Virus record (IMG/VR): IMGVR_UViG_3300042296_000801
Coordinates: 1 to 38,566 of that record
Length of the DNA stretch: 38,566 nt
Source: a virus
Reading direction: 5' to 3' (one strand)
Shown: one piece after another, positions 1 through 6,126 of the stretch
How the letters are laid out: each line of letters starts with the position of its first letter
Numbering within the stretch: the stretch's first letter is position 1
The notes under the pieces: generated by a model
Databases searched by the model: none
Told to the model about the DNA's origin: nothing
Seen by the model: only the letters and a program-made list of their open reading frames with translations
Position numbers and translations under genes: made by a program

Positions 1-827
1 AGAACTTCTTCTCGCATGTCAACATCTGAACTAATAGTTTTGACGAAGTCTTCGATATTAGTATCGGGTGTCATCTTAAAACCATATAATGCTTGTAAAG
101 CTGATTGGTAAGTTCTAATGAACTCTGGTTCGAATTCGTTAGGTATAATTTCGAATGAAATTCCATCTTTAGAAAATATAGTTGATTTATCGCGGTAAAC
201 GCTAGTATCACGATTAACTTTTAAGAACTCAACGACTGCTGTATCGGCTAGTTGCTTAGCAATTTCCTTGATAGCAGATTTGATTTGATAATTTTGGTAC
301 TCATACACAAAACCATGTGTCAAATAACTAGTAGTAATTGCTCTATAAAAGCTAAAATATGTATCATAATTTAGCAACATGATAAAGCGTTTCTTTAAGC
401 CTTGCTTTAAGTGCTCTTCTAAGGCATTGTACGACTCAATATCAAGCGTAGCTTTTGGACTGGTGTCTGACTCTTCAACCATTGGGTCTACACGGAAGTG
501 GTCTGGCATAGCCATACCCATTTCTTCTAAGTCCATTTCGGCTTCGTCAACTCTGACTTGTCCATACAACTCTTCGTTGTTACGATAATCGTCAAAATTA
601 ATCTTACATTTGAAATCTTTTTGAATCATAGACTTTGTAAACTTATCGGTATGAAACCAAGGATTAACTAAGTTATTACCGTAAGGACCTACAAAGTATT
701 TTCTGCGAAGCATTTCACGGTGTTCACCTGTATAATTGTCTAAACGAATAGAGTCTTGAGTTTCGGTTCTTTCCATAGAACCAATGTCTGACAAAAATGC
801 TAAGTTGTCGGCAACTTCTTTTTTCAT
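1..827 (-). CDS. Unknown phage protein, C-terminus cut by window edge
   Basis: An open reading frame with no stop starts at ATG 827 and runs leftward off the window, giving about 275 residues. The start is supported by a good Shine-Dalgarno sequence (AAAAGGAG) about 8 nt upstream. The protein begins MKKEVADNLAFLSDIG and is soluble-looking, with many charged residues and no signal peptide or membrane segment. I see no motif that I recognise. An acidic stretch near residues 105-125 (EAEMDLEEMGMAMPDHF) is followed by a region rich in aromatic residues (NYDTYFSFYRA). It is the farthest downstream gene of the left block, after the folded RNA region. Its 5' leader carries a hairpin and a second ribosome-binding-like sequence. 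Function unknown; the reading frame itself is convincing. Confidence 0.8.
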   Translation of the reverse strand, partial: MKKEVADNLAFLSDIGSMERTETQDSIRLDNYTGEHREMLRRKYFVGPYGNNLVNPWFHTDKFTKSMIQKDFKCKINFDDYRNNEELYGQVRVDEAEMDLEEMGMAMPDHFRVDPMVEESDTSPKATLDIESYNALEEHLKQGLKKRFIMLLNYDTYFSFYRAITTSYLTHGFVYEYQNYQIKSAIKEIAKQLADTAVVEFLKVNRDTSVYRDKSTIFSKDGISFEIIPNEFEPEFIRTYQSALQALYGFKMTPDTNIEDFVKTISSDVDMREEV

Positions 828-839
828 AAATTTTTACTC

Positions 840-925
840 CTTTTGTGTTTTGTTTATGAATACTCACGAAGAGAAGAATAAACAAAACGCCTTTCATATT
901 TGTTATTTATGCTTACTCCTTTTAA
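840..925 (-). promoter_or_regulatory. 5' leader with hairpin and a second Shine-Dalgarno-like sequence
   Basis: Upstream of the leftward gene starting at 827, a perfect 9-bp inverted repeat (TTTTGTTTA at 848-856, TAAACAAAA at 879-887) encloses 22 nt. Just outside it, at 912-920, lies AAAAGGAGTAA (minus strand), nearly a copy of the real ribosome binding site. It has no well-placed ATG after it; the next ATG, at 897, is too far away. This could be a translational control leader, a remnant of a lost start, or an unusual short leader peptide. Only the repeat and the second Shine-Dalgarno are seen; a regulatory role is inferred. Confidence 0.35.
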
Positions 926-1084
926 CTAAGCAAAACAAATCTATGAAAAACGAAATGTAATTCACAAAAAACAAGAACCGCTTTAGCTGAAAGCTTAGTA
1001 GTTTTTAGTTCTATTTCTTTTCTCTTTAAGAAAAGAAATATAAGCGAAACAATTTTGGATGCGCGTGCGCAGACAAACTTGTAA

Positions 1085-1605
1085 GCCTTTGTAACATTTA
1101 AAGACACGGAAGCTCGGTAGCGTAGTGAGCGGTTTAGCGAACGGGCGGACGGCTGTAGTGTCTTAAATGTTTACCTCATCAAGGACCAGAACTGACTGCA
1201 TTTGGCAGGCATTTCTGGGACTGAATGAGTTATGCGTAAGCCTAGCGCTTACACTACATTACAAGCAAAGAGATTACCTGTAGTGTAATGAAGCGGTTTA
1301 GCGTAATGAAACGAAAGGTGTTCTCGGCGCGTAGTAATCTCACCGCCCGCAGACAATCGAGCCTTTAGCGAAGAGTTGTCGAGGATAGAGAATGCGGTGG
1401 ACTATGCGTTAGCTTTGATTGTGAACGGAACCGGTAGTAGCAGAGAACGCAGGACGGTTTAGTCCGAAGTCTATGCGGATACGGGTGTAGTGAACAAAAA
1501 ATCTTGAGGCGTTTAATTGCGAACGACTTTAGTGAGCAAATTAATAAGCCGAATCCATAGGATTATTCCCTGTGCCGAAGGCCTTACGCGCTATGAGCCT
1601 TCAAG
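1085..1605 (+). ncRNA. Candidate large structured non-coding RNA
   Basis: No convincing protein gene occupies this stretch, which is more GC-rich than its surroundings and dense in inverted repeats. Helices seen include: 1091-1107 with 1158-1174 (17 nt, small bulges); CCAGAA 1186-1191 with TTCTGG 1213-1218, enclosing CTGC/GCAG; GTAAGC 1236-1241 with GCTTAC 1247-1252; the 10-bp perfect 1249-1258 with 1279-1288 (alternative to the previous one); CACCGC 1341-1346 with GCGGTG 1394-1399, enclosing GACAA/TTGTC; GGAC/GTCC at 1452-1465; 1513-1518 with 1538-1544; and AATCC/GGATT at 1552-1564. Several hairpins have a GGTTTA or TTTA loop. Two contain tandem G-A/A-G mismatches between GTGAGC and GCGAAC (1125-1142 and 1519-1537), which make sense only for RNA read from the plus strand. 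Size and ornateness recall phage giant RNAs such as GOLLD and ROOL, but I cannot assign a family. Ends and promoter are not resolved. Confidence 0.55.
1339..1347 (+). repeat. CTCACCGCC dispersed motif, copy 1
   Basis: This copy is non-coding and lies inside the candidate structured RNA. Its CACCGC core is complementary to GCGGTG at 1394-1399, so here it may form a helix closing a hairpin domain. Confidence 0.75.
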
Positions 1606-1608
1606 CAT

Positions 1609-1637
1609 AAAAAAAGGTATACTATAAGTATACCTTT
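1609..1637 (-). terminator. Rho-independent terminator of the 1650-1916 gene
   Basis: A perfect 10-bp stem (AAAGGTATAC 1613-1622, GTATACCTTT 1628-1637) has a 5-nt loop. On the minus strand it is followed by seven T (1609-1615 read as A on the plus strand). It lies directly after the leftward gene at 1650-1916. It may also mark the far end of the rightward structured RNA, but the plus-strand T run there is only three bases. Confidence 0.8.
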
Positions 1638-1649
1638 GTAAGCTACATG

Positions 1650-1916
1650 TTATTTAATTTCCTGAATTCTAAATTTTAAATAATTAGGAACATAGTCTTT
1701 AGCAAGGTCTAATAATTCTTCACGGGTGTTACCTTTAGCGACGACTTTATTGTGAACAACTAATTCGTAGACTTTTTCTTCGATAATCGCGTAGTCACCA
1801 CTCTCACCTTCATTTTCTTGCAAGCCAATTAAACCATATTCTTTTAACACTTCTCTACCTTCGTCCATAGTGAACACTCTAGCCACGACTACACTTCCGA
1901 TTATTACTTTGTACAT
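1650..1916 (-). CDS. Small hypothetical phage protein (88 aa)
   Basis: This is a short leftward gene with an excellent ribosome binding site (AAAAGGAGGT, about 6-7 nt before ATG 1916), followed by its own terminator at 1609-1637. The 88-residue product is beta-strand rich at its N-terminus (MYKVIIGSVVVARVF), acidic in the middle, and has a repeated-looking pattern: 'VVVARVFTMDEGREVL' near residues 9-24 and 'KVVAKGNTREELLDLA' near residues 57-72 align in spacing. This suggests two copies of a small beta-alpha unit. I do not recognise the family. Its position among small leftward genes with individual signals suggests an early, possibly host-interacting protein. That is inference only. Confidence 0.75.
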   Translation of the reverse strand: MYKVIIGSVVVARVFTMDEGREVLKEYGLIGLQENEGESGDYAIIEEKVYELVVHNKVVAKGNTREELLDLAKDYVPNYLKFRIQEIK

Positions 1917-2313
1917 AGTTTTAACCTCCTTTTAGGTTTTATGTATTCGTATTATCTATGAAAAAACAATAAATAATACACAAAAGAACAAAACCATTTG
2001 ACGAAAATTGTAAAACCGGGGAATAAAACTTGTTAGTTTATATTACATAGTAATATAACTCTGTGAGTTGGATAGTCTCTGACCTGGGAACACACATTAC
2101 TTATCTCTAGGAATACAAGTATCATAGAGATTAGACAGTAAGTGTATAAAAGATAGATATGGGTTGGATATAAATTACACTAATCTATAAGATACTATAC
2201 ATATGTGTAAAGAGAATTAACTCCTATCCCCCCTATAGTCCCCCCTTTCCTCTGATAAGAGAAAGGATATTCATAGAATCTAGGGGGACACCCTCCTATG
2301 TACCTCCCGGAAT
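1917..2313. other. Non-coding stretch with several hairpins
   Basis: I see no supportable gene here. Inverted repeats include AACTC/GAGTT near 2057-2069, ATCTCTA/TAGAGAT near 2103-2131 nested inside an ACACATTACT/AGTAAGTGT pairing, and GTCCCCC 2238-2244 with GGGGGAC 2283-2289 enclosing CTTTC/GAAAG. C-runs at 2227-2245 and the G-run at 2283-2287 are unusual in this AT-rich DNA. Possible roles are a leader RNA, a replication or packaging site, or a second folded RNA. None can be chosen from sequence alone. Confidence 0.35.
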
Positions 2314-2352
2314 AAAAAAAGGGCTAAGCGTTCCGTTGCGCTTAACCCTTTT
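2314..2352 (-). terminator. Terminator after the 2356-2667 gene
   Basis: Stem AAAGGGCTAAGCG (2318-2330) pairs with CGCTTAACCCTTT (2339-2351) with one C-A mismatch and an 8-nt loop. On the minus strand it runs into seven T, just after the leftward gene ends. The plus strand also continues TTTTGTTTTATTT, so it may work both ways. Confidence 0.8.
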
Positions 2353-2355
2353 GTT

Positions 2356-2667
2356 TTATTTAGAAACTACGGTGCGTGAGATATGTAAGACTTGCTTTGC
2401 CGTAAAGAACTTCAAACCGGGTGTCTTGCCAATGTGAGTATTAGCTACAACCGTTAAGTCTTTGCGTGTGAACTCTTTCTTGAGGTTGTGCATGATGATG
2501 TGCGCATCCGTCAAGTCGTAAATGTTGTAAGCTTTTACTTCGCGGTCGCCAAAGTCATTGATGCCGACTTGGACATACGCGATTAACTTGCTAGGGTCAA
2601 CACGCACGATAACTTTTTCACTGAAATCTTCGAACACTGAAACTGCGACTTCTTTTGCTTTAGCCAT
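2356..2667 (-). CDS. Small hypothetical phage protein (103 aa)
   Basis: I choose ATG 2667 (MAKAKEVAVSVFEDF) because a strong Shine-Dalgarno, GGAGG, sits 9 nt upstream at 2677-2681. An in-frame ATG at 2733 would add 22 residues but has no ribosome binding site. The product has alternating strands and helices (VIVRVDPSKLIAYVQVGIND near residues 18-37, then HIIMHNLKKEF and a basic C-terminus ending in VVSK). No known motif was recognised. The gene has its own terminator just downstream. Its codons are less AT-biased than those of the virion genes (GTC, GCG, CGC and ACC appear), as in the neighbouring small genes, which may point to high early expression or a different origin. Function unknown. 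Confidence 0.7.
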   Translation of the reverse strand: MAKAKEVAVSVFEDFSEKVIVRVDPSKLIAYVQVGINDFGDREVKAYNIYDLTDAHIIMHNLKKEFTRKDLTVVANTHIGKTPGLKFFTAKQVLHISRTVVSK

Positions 2668-2856
2668 TTTCTTATACCTCCAAGGTATGTATAGGTCACG
2701 GATTAACCTATGAGTAAATTTGAGTTTACTCACTAAACAACAAAACCATAATTCACAAACTAGGGGCTAGGGGTCTTAATTGGGTCCCACACCTGTCCTA
2801 AAGGGCCATACATAGGATTGACCTCAACTCATCACTTTTTGATTAAACTAGGAACT

Positions 2857-3033
2857 TTAGACGTTTACTGTCAAAGCTCCATATTGGTCTTGTTTTTGTT
2901 CTGATTCGTAGAACCAGCTAACTAATCCAAGCCCACGGACTGCACTAAGCATTCTGTGACGGCTACCGAATCTGCCGTGAAACTTTGTGCGCCCATACTT
3001 GTCGATGCCGTATAGCGTGTATATGGTTACCAT
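2857..3033 (-). CDS. Small hypothetical phage protein (58 aa)
   Basis: ATG 3033 (MVTIYTLYGIDKYGRTKFHGRF) is preferred over ATG 3048 because GGAGG lies 5-6 nt before it. The 58-residue product has a beta-rich start and a basic middle (GRFGSRHRMLSAVRGLG). It could form a small nucleic-acid-binding fold, but I see no diagnostic motif. It is the first gene of the leftward left block, starting about 200 nt from the tRNA-like element and divergent from the rightward virion block. Function unknown. Confidence 0.65.
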   Translation of the reverse strand: MVTIYTLYGIDKYGRTKFHGRFGSRHRMLSAVRGLGLVSWFYESEQKQDQYGALTVNV

Positions 3034-3113
3034 ATGTACCTCCTGCACGAAGTTTAAGCCAATAAACTAACCAAGTCAATTGTTAAATGTGTGAAACTGC
3101 TTTCAAGTTTTAG

Positions 3114-3137
3114 TTGACAATGGCGGTGAGGTATGAT
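3114..3137 (+). promoter_or_regulatory. Weak candidate promoter overlapping a CTCACCGCC site
   Basis: TTGACA at 3114-3119 and TATGAT at 3132-3137 look like promoter hexamers, but the spacer is only 12 nt, well short of the usual 17. The spacer is occupied by GGCGGTGAG (the dispersed motif in reverse). It could be a poor promoter for the tRNA-like RNA or just a chance match. Confidence 0.25.
3122..3130 (-). repeat. CTCACCGCC dispersed motif, reversed copy
   Basis: The plus strand reads GGCGGTGAG. It is non-coding, lies between candidate promoter hexamers, and sits 11 nt before the segment that pairs with the tRNA-like loop. It points opposite to all copies in the rightward virion block, so a rightward RNA through here would carry the motif's complement. 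Confidence 0.75.
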
Positions 3138-3140
3138 TAA

Positions 3141-3232
3141 CTATGTCCAGTTAGAGAGCATAGCCTAAAGGACCAAGCATAGTTTAAACCCAAACTCCCT
3201 TTATTAGCGTCTATTGCTCTCTAGCAAATCAA
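3141..3232 (+). ncRNA. Structured 5' leader of the tRNA-like element
   Basis: CTATGTCCAGTTA (3141-3153) is complementary over 13 positions (one G-T wobble) to 3263-3275, the enlarged anticodon-like loop of the downstream tRNA-like element. Nested inside it are GAGAGCA+TAG 3154-3163 with CTA+TGCTCTC 3211-3221 (one bulge), TAAAGG 3166-3171 with CCTTTA 3198-3203, and AGTTT 3181-3185 with AAACT 3192-3196. This coherent nested hairpin is unlikely to be chance. It would either remove the anticodon-like loop from the tRNA fold or form a pseudoknot with it. Confidence 0.5.
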
Positions 3233-3311
3233 GGGGTAGTCGGGTAAGTTAACCTATAACCTTAACTGGACGTAGGTTAAAACGTGGGTTCAACTCCCAC
3301 CTACTCCACCA
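3233..3311 (+). tRNA. tRNA-like element with encoded CCA, non-canonical arms
   Basis: The acceptor strand GGGGTAG (3233-3239) pairs with CTACTCC (3301-3307, one G-T), followed by A and an encoded CCA (3309-3311). The T arm is textbook: GTGGG, loop TTCAACT, CCCAC (3284-3300). The body is 76 nt, as for a tRNA. The rest is odd. The D stem GGGT/ACCT (3242-3245/3252-3255) has only a 6-nt loop lacking the usual GG. The anticodon stem TAACCT/AGGTTA (3257-3262/3274-3279) encloses 11 nt instead of 7, so no anticodon can be assigned with confidence. The 11-nt loop is exactly complementary to 3143-3153. It may be a degenerate tRNA, a tRNA mimic or part of a tmRNA-like RNA. Confidence 0.45.
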
Positions 3312-3357
3312 TACTGCATATTATTCCTATAAAAAGAGGTAGAACATTCCTAAGATT

Positions 3358-3642
3358 ATGGTTTACGAAAAACTAAAAAGACAACTTAAAGAACTATTAT
3401 TAACGTGGCAAGGCTGGTTAAGCTGGATAATTGCTAATATCATTACTTCGTTAATCTGGATACTGCCATTAGTCTACGGATTCTTGTTTAAAGATAACAC
3501 CGGCTATACTCTGGCGGCATCTATTTGGACGTTTATCATGTTACCAATTACCCCATTCTGGATATTAAATCTTATCATTGCTTTATGGTTAAAAAACATT
3601 TTGTTAAAAAGTACTAGTAAAAAACAAAACATTGTGCTATAA
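3358..3642 (+). CDS. Small membrane protein with two to three transmembrane segments (94 aa)
   Basis: First gene of the rightward block. The 94-residue product has a basic amphipathic start (MVYEKLKRQLKELLLTW), hydrophobic segments at about residues 21-45 (WLSWIIANIITSLIWILPLV) and 54-78 (AASIWTFIMLPITPFWILNL), and a basic tail (KSTSKKQ). By size and topology it could be a holin, but no endolysin is nearby and it precedes the packaging genes, so I keep it as unknown. ATG 3358 has only a distant AGAGGT before it, so the start is not certain. The promoter for the next gene overlaps its last codons. Confidence 0.6.
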   Translation: MVYEKLKRQLKELLLTWQGWLSWIIANIITSLIWILPLVYGFLFKDNTGYTLAASIWTFIMLPITPFWILNLIIALWLKNILLKSTSKKQNIVL

Positions 3643-3643
3643 T
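3635..3643 (+). promoter_or_regulatory. Extended -10 promoter for the packaging/portal genes
   Basis: TGCTATAAT at 3635-3643 is a perfect extended -10 element. There is no good -35 hexamer. It lies 33 nt before ATG 3676, which has a strong AAAGGAGG site. Confidence 0.6.
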
Positions 3644-3675
3644 ATATTTAGAAGCCCATAAAGGAGGAAACAATT

Positions 3676-4140
3676 ATGGCAAAGAAGAAAGCAGAAAGCC
3701 GCGGTATACACGTTACGCTTAAGACGGACGATGTCGACAATGTTAAGATTAAATTCATTGGAGCAATGTTTACACCAGAAGAGTTTACGTCAATTTTCAT
3801 GGGAGTGCTAGAAGCGTATTCTATTTCTCTGATTGAAAAAAACGGTAAAGTCCCTGTGCATGACCATTGGAATGGTGTGTTCGGTAAATTCCTAAAAAGA
3901 ATTCTTCCAACTAAACAAGTATTCGAAGATTCCGAAGCTCACAAGAATGCTAAAGAAGCCATTGATGCAGCTTTAGGCAAAGAAGACACTCTGCTCACCG
4001 CCCGTAATAACGAAACTAATCGAATTGCCGCTGTGGTGTTAGCAAAAGAAATTCTTTTAGAAGCCGGCATAGAAGAAAAATCAGTCGACGTGTTGATTAA
4101 CAAAAAGATTGGTTTAATTACTCCAAGTAAACCAAACTAA
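3676..4140 (+). CDS. Hypothetical protein before TerL, possible small terminase
   Basis: The start at ATG 3676 is supported by AAAGGAGG about 8 nt upstream. The 154-residue product begins with a lysine-rich, probably beta segment (MAKKKAESRGIHVTLKTDDVDNVKIKFIGAMF) followed by helices (TPEEFTSIFMGVLEAYSISLIEK; ETNRIAAVVLAKEILLEAGI). It lies 3 nt from the large terminase gene. That position, together with a basic start and helical remainder, fits a small terminase subunit, but I see no helix-turn-helix I would stake a name on. The codons for L-T-A at 3994-4002 are CTC ACC GCC, one of the dispersed motifs, whereas the rest of the gene mostly uses A/T-ending codons. Confidence 0.65.
   Translation: MAKKKAESRGIHVTLKTDDVDNVKIKFIGAMFTPEEFTSIFMGVLEAYSISLIEKNGKVPVHDHWNGVFGKFLKRILPTKQVFEDSEAHKNAKEAIDAALGKEDTLLTARNNETNRIAAVVLAKEILLEAGIEEKSVDVLINKKIGLITPSKPN
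3994..4002 (+). repeat. CTCACCGCC dispersed motif
   Basis: In frame as CTC-ACC-GCC (Leu-Thr-Ala) in the gene at 3676-4140. All three codons are uncommon in this block. Confidence 0.75.
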
Positions 4141-4143
4141 TAA

Positions 4144-5844
4144 ATGGCAGATAACAAAAAACTATTAGACACCCTAGCTAAGTTTGAAGCCACTACTACA
4201 GTTTCTTTGACACAATCTGTCAAGGAGACTGTAAAAGAAGTGGTAGAACTAGAAAAATCTAGAGCGTTTACCAAAACTGCTAAAGGAATTTACACTTGTG
4301 AGATAGGTGATACCTGCCCACGGTGTAATTATAGCAAATTCGAAGAAGTAACTTCGTTTAGTGGTAAACAAGCTGAGTTTTTTGTGCACTGCCCTACTTG
4401 TAACTCGTACGTTTGTCGATATAAGCCTATGCCTCATCAAGAAATATTCCATATTGACCAACATATGAAGAAACTATATGCTGGTGGATTCGGTTCTGCT
4501 AAGACTTATACAGCAGGCATGGAGTTTATCGGTACCATCTTACAAATTCCTAACTCTTCAGCCCTAGTTGGTGCTAGCACTTGGGGGCAAGTTAGCGATA
4601 CCTGCTTGAAATTCATTATAGATAATGTTCCAGCTAAGCTAGTCATCAAATCAAATCAAGATAAAGTAAACTGGTACATAGATTTAATTAACGGCTCACG
4701 CATTTCAGCTAAAGCCTTAGACAAAGAAGGTAAGATTCGCTCAGCTAACTTAACCCTTATCTGGGTAGAGGAAGCTAGCGAAGTAGATTACTCTGTCGTT
4801 GCATACATTGCTGCTCGTTTGCGTAATAAGAATGCTTTTTACAAAGGCAAAGACAGATTAAAGATGTTGCTCTCTAGTAACCCTGACGTTGGTTGGTTAA
4901 ATACTAACTGGCTTATGGTTTCTGATAAAATATACTATCACGGTAACGTTCAAGACAGATACGAAGTACCACCTACTGCTAGAGAACAAGCTGTTTCTAC
5001 ACATATTGCAGCCACATCTGCAAACTACTACTTGCCCACTAACTACGAACGTGACTTAGCGGCCAATAAAGAAGAGTGGTGGATTAATCGTTACCTTAAA
5101 GGGTCTTTTAAATATACTGAAGGGTTAGTTTACCCTGATTTCAATAAATGGTTCTGCGACCCGTTTGTAATTCCAGAACATTGGCAACGAATTGCTGGGG
5201 TAGACTTCGGAAGACGTGACCCAACTGCGTATGTCTTAGGGGCTATAGACCCAGGTAAACAAGTTATTTACTTTTACAAGGAAGTTTACATTTCTTTGGA
5301 AGATAAAGACATTACTGAAGCAATTAAACGAATAAAAGATGCAGAAGCTGGAGTTCCTGACTATTTATGGGCATATCCTCGTCAAGGTGACCCAAGAGGA
5401 AGAAACAGAGACCAAGTTTCAGGAAAGTCATGGATAGATGCCTATAATGAACATGGTATAATGATTGTGCCAGCAGAAAACATGGAGCATGACTCATTGG
5501 CTCCAACTATTAGTAAGCTGTCATCATATGCTCGGTATGGAAAGGTAAAGTTCTTCAAGACTTTACATTATTTGTATAAAGAGATGCGTTCTTACAAATA
5601 TCCATCCAGAGGATTAGGGGACGAAAAGAACCAAGGCGAAAAGCCTATGGATTCTAACAACCACTTACCGGATGCGGTAAGATATGCTATGGCTCCGTTA
5701 CCTCCTTTCCCCAAGGACCCCTCAGAGTTTACGGAAATTTGGACACAAATTGCCAACAAAACTAAAACATACAATCCATTATCTACAGATGAAGAAAATG
5801 GAGAAAATGATTTTATAGTTGACAATTGGGATAAATTTAATTAA
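4144..5844 (+). CDS. terL: Terminase large subunit with N-terminal zinc ribbon
   Basis: This is the ATP-driven DNA packaging motor and headful/terminus nuclease. The ATPase domain shows Walker A GGFGSAKT (residues 114-121), Walker B LTLIWVEE (203-210) and a coupling motif LLSSNPD (242-248). The nuclease domain shows AGVDFG with Asp354, Asp416 in GDPRGR, and HLPDAVRYAM with Asp510, fitting the RNase H-like terminase nuclease. Length (566) is normal. An extra N-terminal region before the ATPase holds two CxxC pairs (C58/C61 and C83/C86), a likely zinc ribbon not needed in classical T7-like terminases. There is no clear Shine-Dalgarno; the start follows the previous stop by 3 nt, so translation is probably coupled. 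Confidence 0.95.
   Translation: MADNKKLLDTLAKFEATTTVSLTQSVKETVKEVVELEKSRAFTKTAKGIYTCEIGDTCPRCNYSKFEEVTSFSGKQAEFFVHCPTCNSYVCRYKPMPHQEIFHIDQHMKKLYAGGFGSAKTYTAGMEFIGTILQIPNSSALVGASTWGQVSDTCLKFIIDNVPAKLVIKSNQDKVNWYIDLINGSRISAKALDKEGKIRSANLTLIWVEEASEVDYSVVAYIAARLRNKNAFYKGKDRLKMLLSSNPDVGWLNTNWLMVSDKIYYHGNVQDRYEVPPTAREQAVSTHIAATSANYYLPTNYERDLAANKEEWWINRYLKGSFKYTEGLVYPDFNKWFCDPFVIPEHWQRIAGVDFGRRDPTAYVLGAIDPGKQVIYFYKEVYISLEDKDITEAIKRIKDAEAGVPDYLWAYPRQGDPRGRNRDQVSGKSWIDAYNEHGIMIVPAENMEHDSLAPTISKLSSYARYGKVKFFKTLHYLYKEMRSYKYPSRGLGDEKNQGEKPMDSNNHLPDAVRYAMAPLPPFPKDPSEFTEIWTQIANKTKTYNPLSTDEENGENDFIVDNWDKFN
4207..4223. repeat. Dyad TTGACA-N5-TGTCAA, copy 1
   Basis: TTGACACAATCTGTCAA is a perfect 6+6 dyad with centre CAATC. 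It lies near the start of the terminase gene, in frame as Leu-Thr-Gln-Ser-Val-Lys. Confidence 0.6.
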
Positions 5845-5854
5845 AATATAACTT

Positions 5855-6124
5855 ATGGAAGAAAAATTAAACGAAATACTAAAAATTTTAAAAGAACAAA
5901 ACGAGCAATTGCTTGTTGTTTTAAAAGCTTTGCATTTGATTCCAGTAAGTGAAGAAGAAGAAAAACAGATTCAACTAAGACAACGTCAAAGTCTACGTCA
6001 ATCTGATAAAATATTAGAAGAGCTTGACAAAATGGAAAATATCAAGCAAGATGTTAGAGAAGAACCGTTTGCTACCAAAGATGAAATTTTTTCTGATATA
6101 CTAGGAAATGATTTCAGAGGATAA
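5855..6124 (+). CDS. Short coiled-coil protein between terminase and portal (89 aa)
   Basis: The 89-residue product starts with a leucine/isoleucine heptad pattern (KLNEILKILKEQNEQLLVVLKAL, residues 4-26), then has a Glu/Gln/Arg-rich helix and an acidic tail ending in DFRG. It is probably a coiled-coil oligomer. It lies 10 nt after the terminase stop and 2 nt before the portal start, so it is translated as part of the head operon. A role in packaging or portal assembly is suggested only by position. The Shine-Dalgarno is weak. I do not recognise a family. Confidence 0.65.
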   Translation: MEEKLNEILKILKEQNEQLLVVLKALHLIPVSEEEEKQIQLRQRQSLRQSDKILEELDKMENIKQDVREEPFATKDEIFSDILGNDFRG

Positions 6125-6126
6125 AT

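Noticed and set aside
922-1107. 61-codon reading frame on the minus strand
   Set aside because: No ribosome binding site, odd composition, and it overlaps the structured region; its C-terminal part is a hydrophobic shadow of A/T-rich DNA.
3233-3311. Calling a standard tRNA with a named amino acid
   Set aside because: The anticodon-like loop has 11 nt and the D loop lacks GG; any anticodon (for example GGA) would need an arbitrary choice of loop register.
3130-3311. Ordinary tmRNA
   Set aside because: No conserved tmRNA 5' end or tag reading frame was recognised, and the leader helix lies upstream of the 5' acceptor strand, the wrong order for a normal tmRNA.
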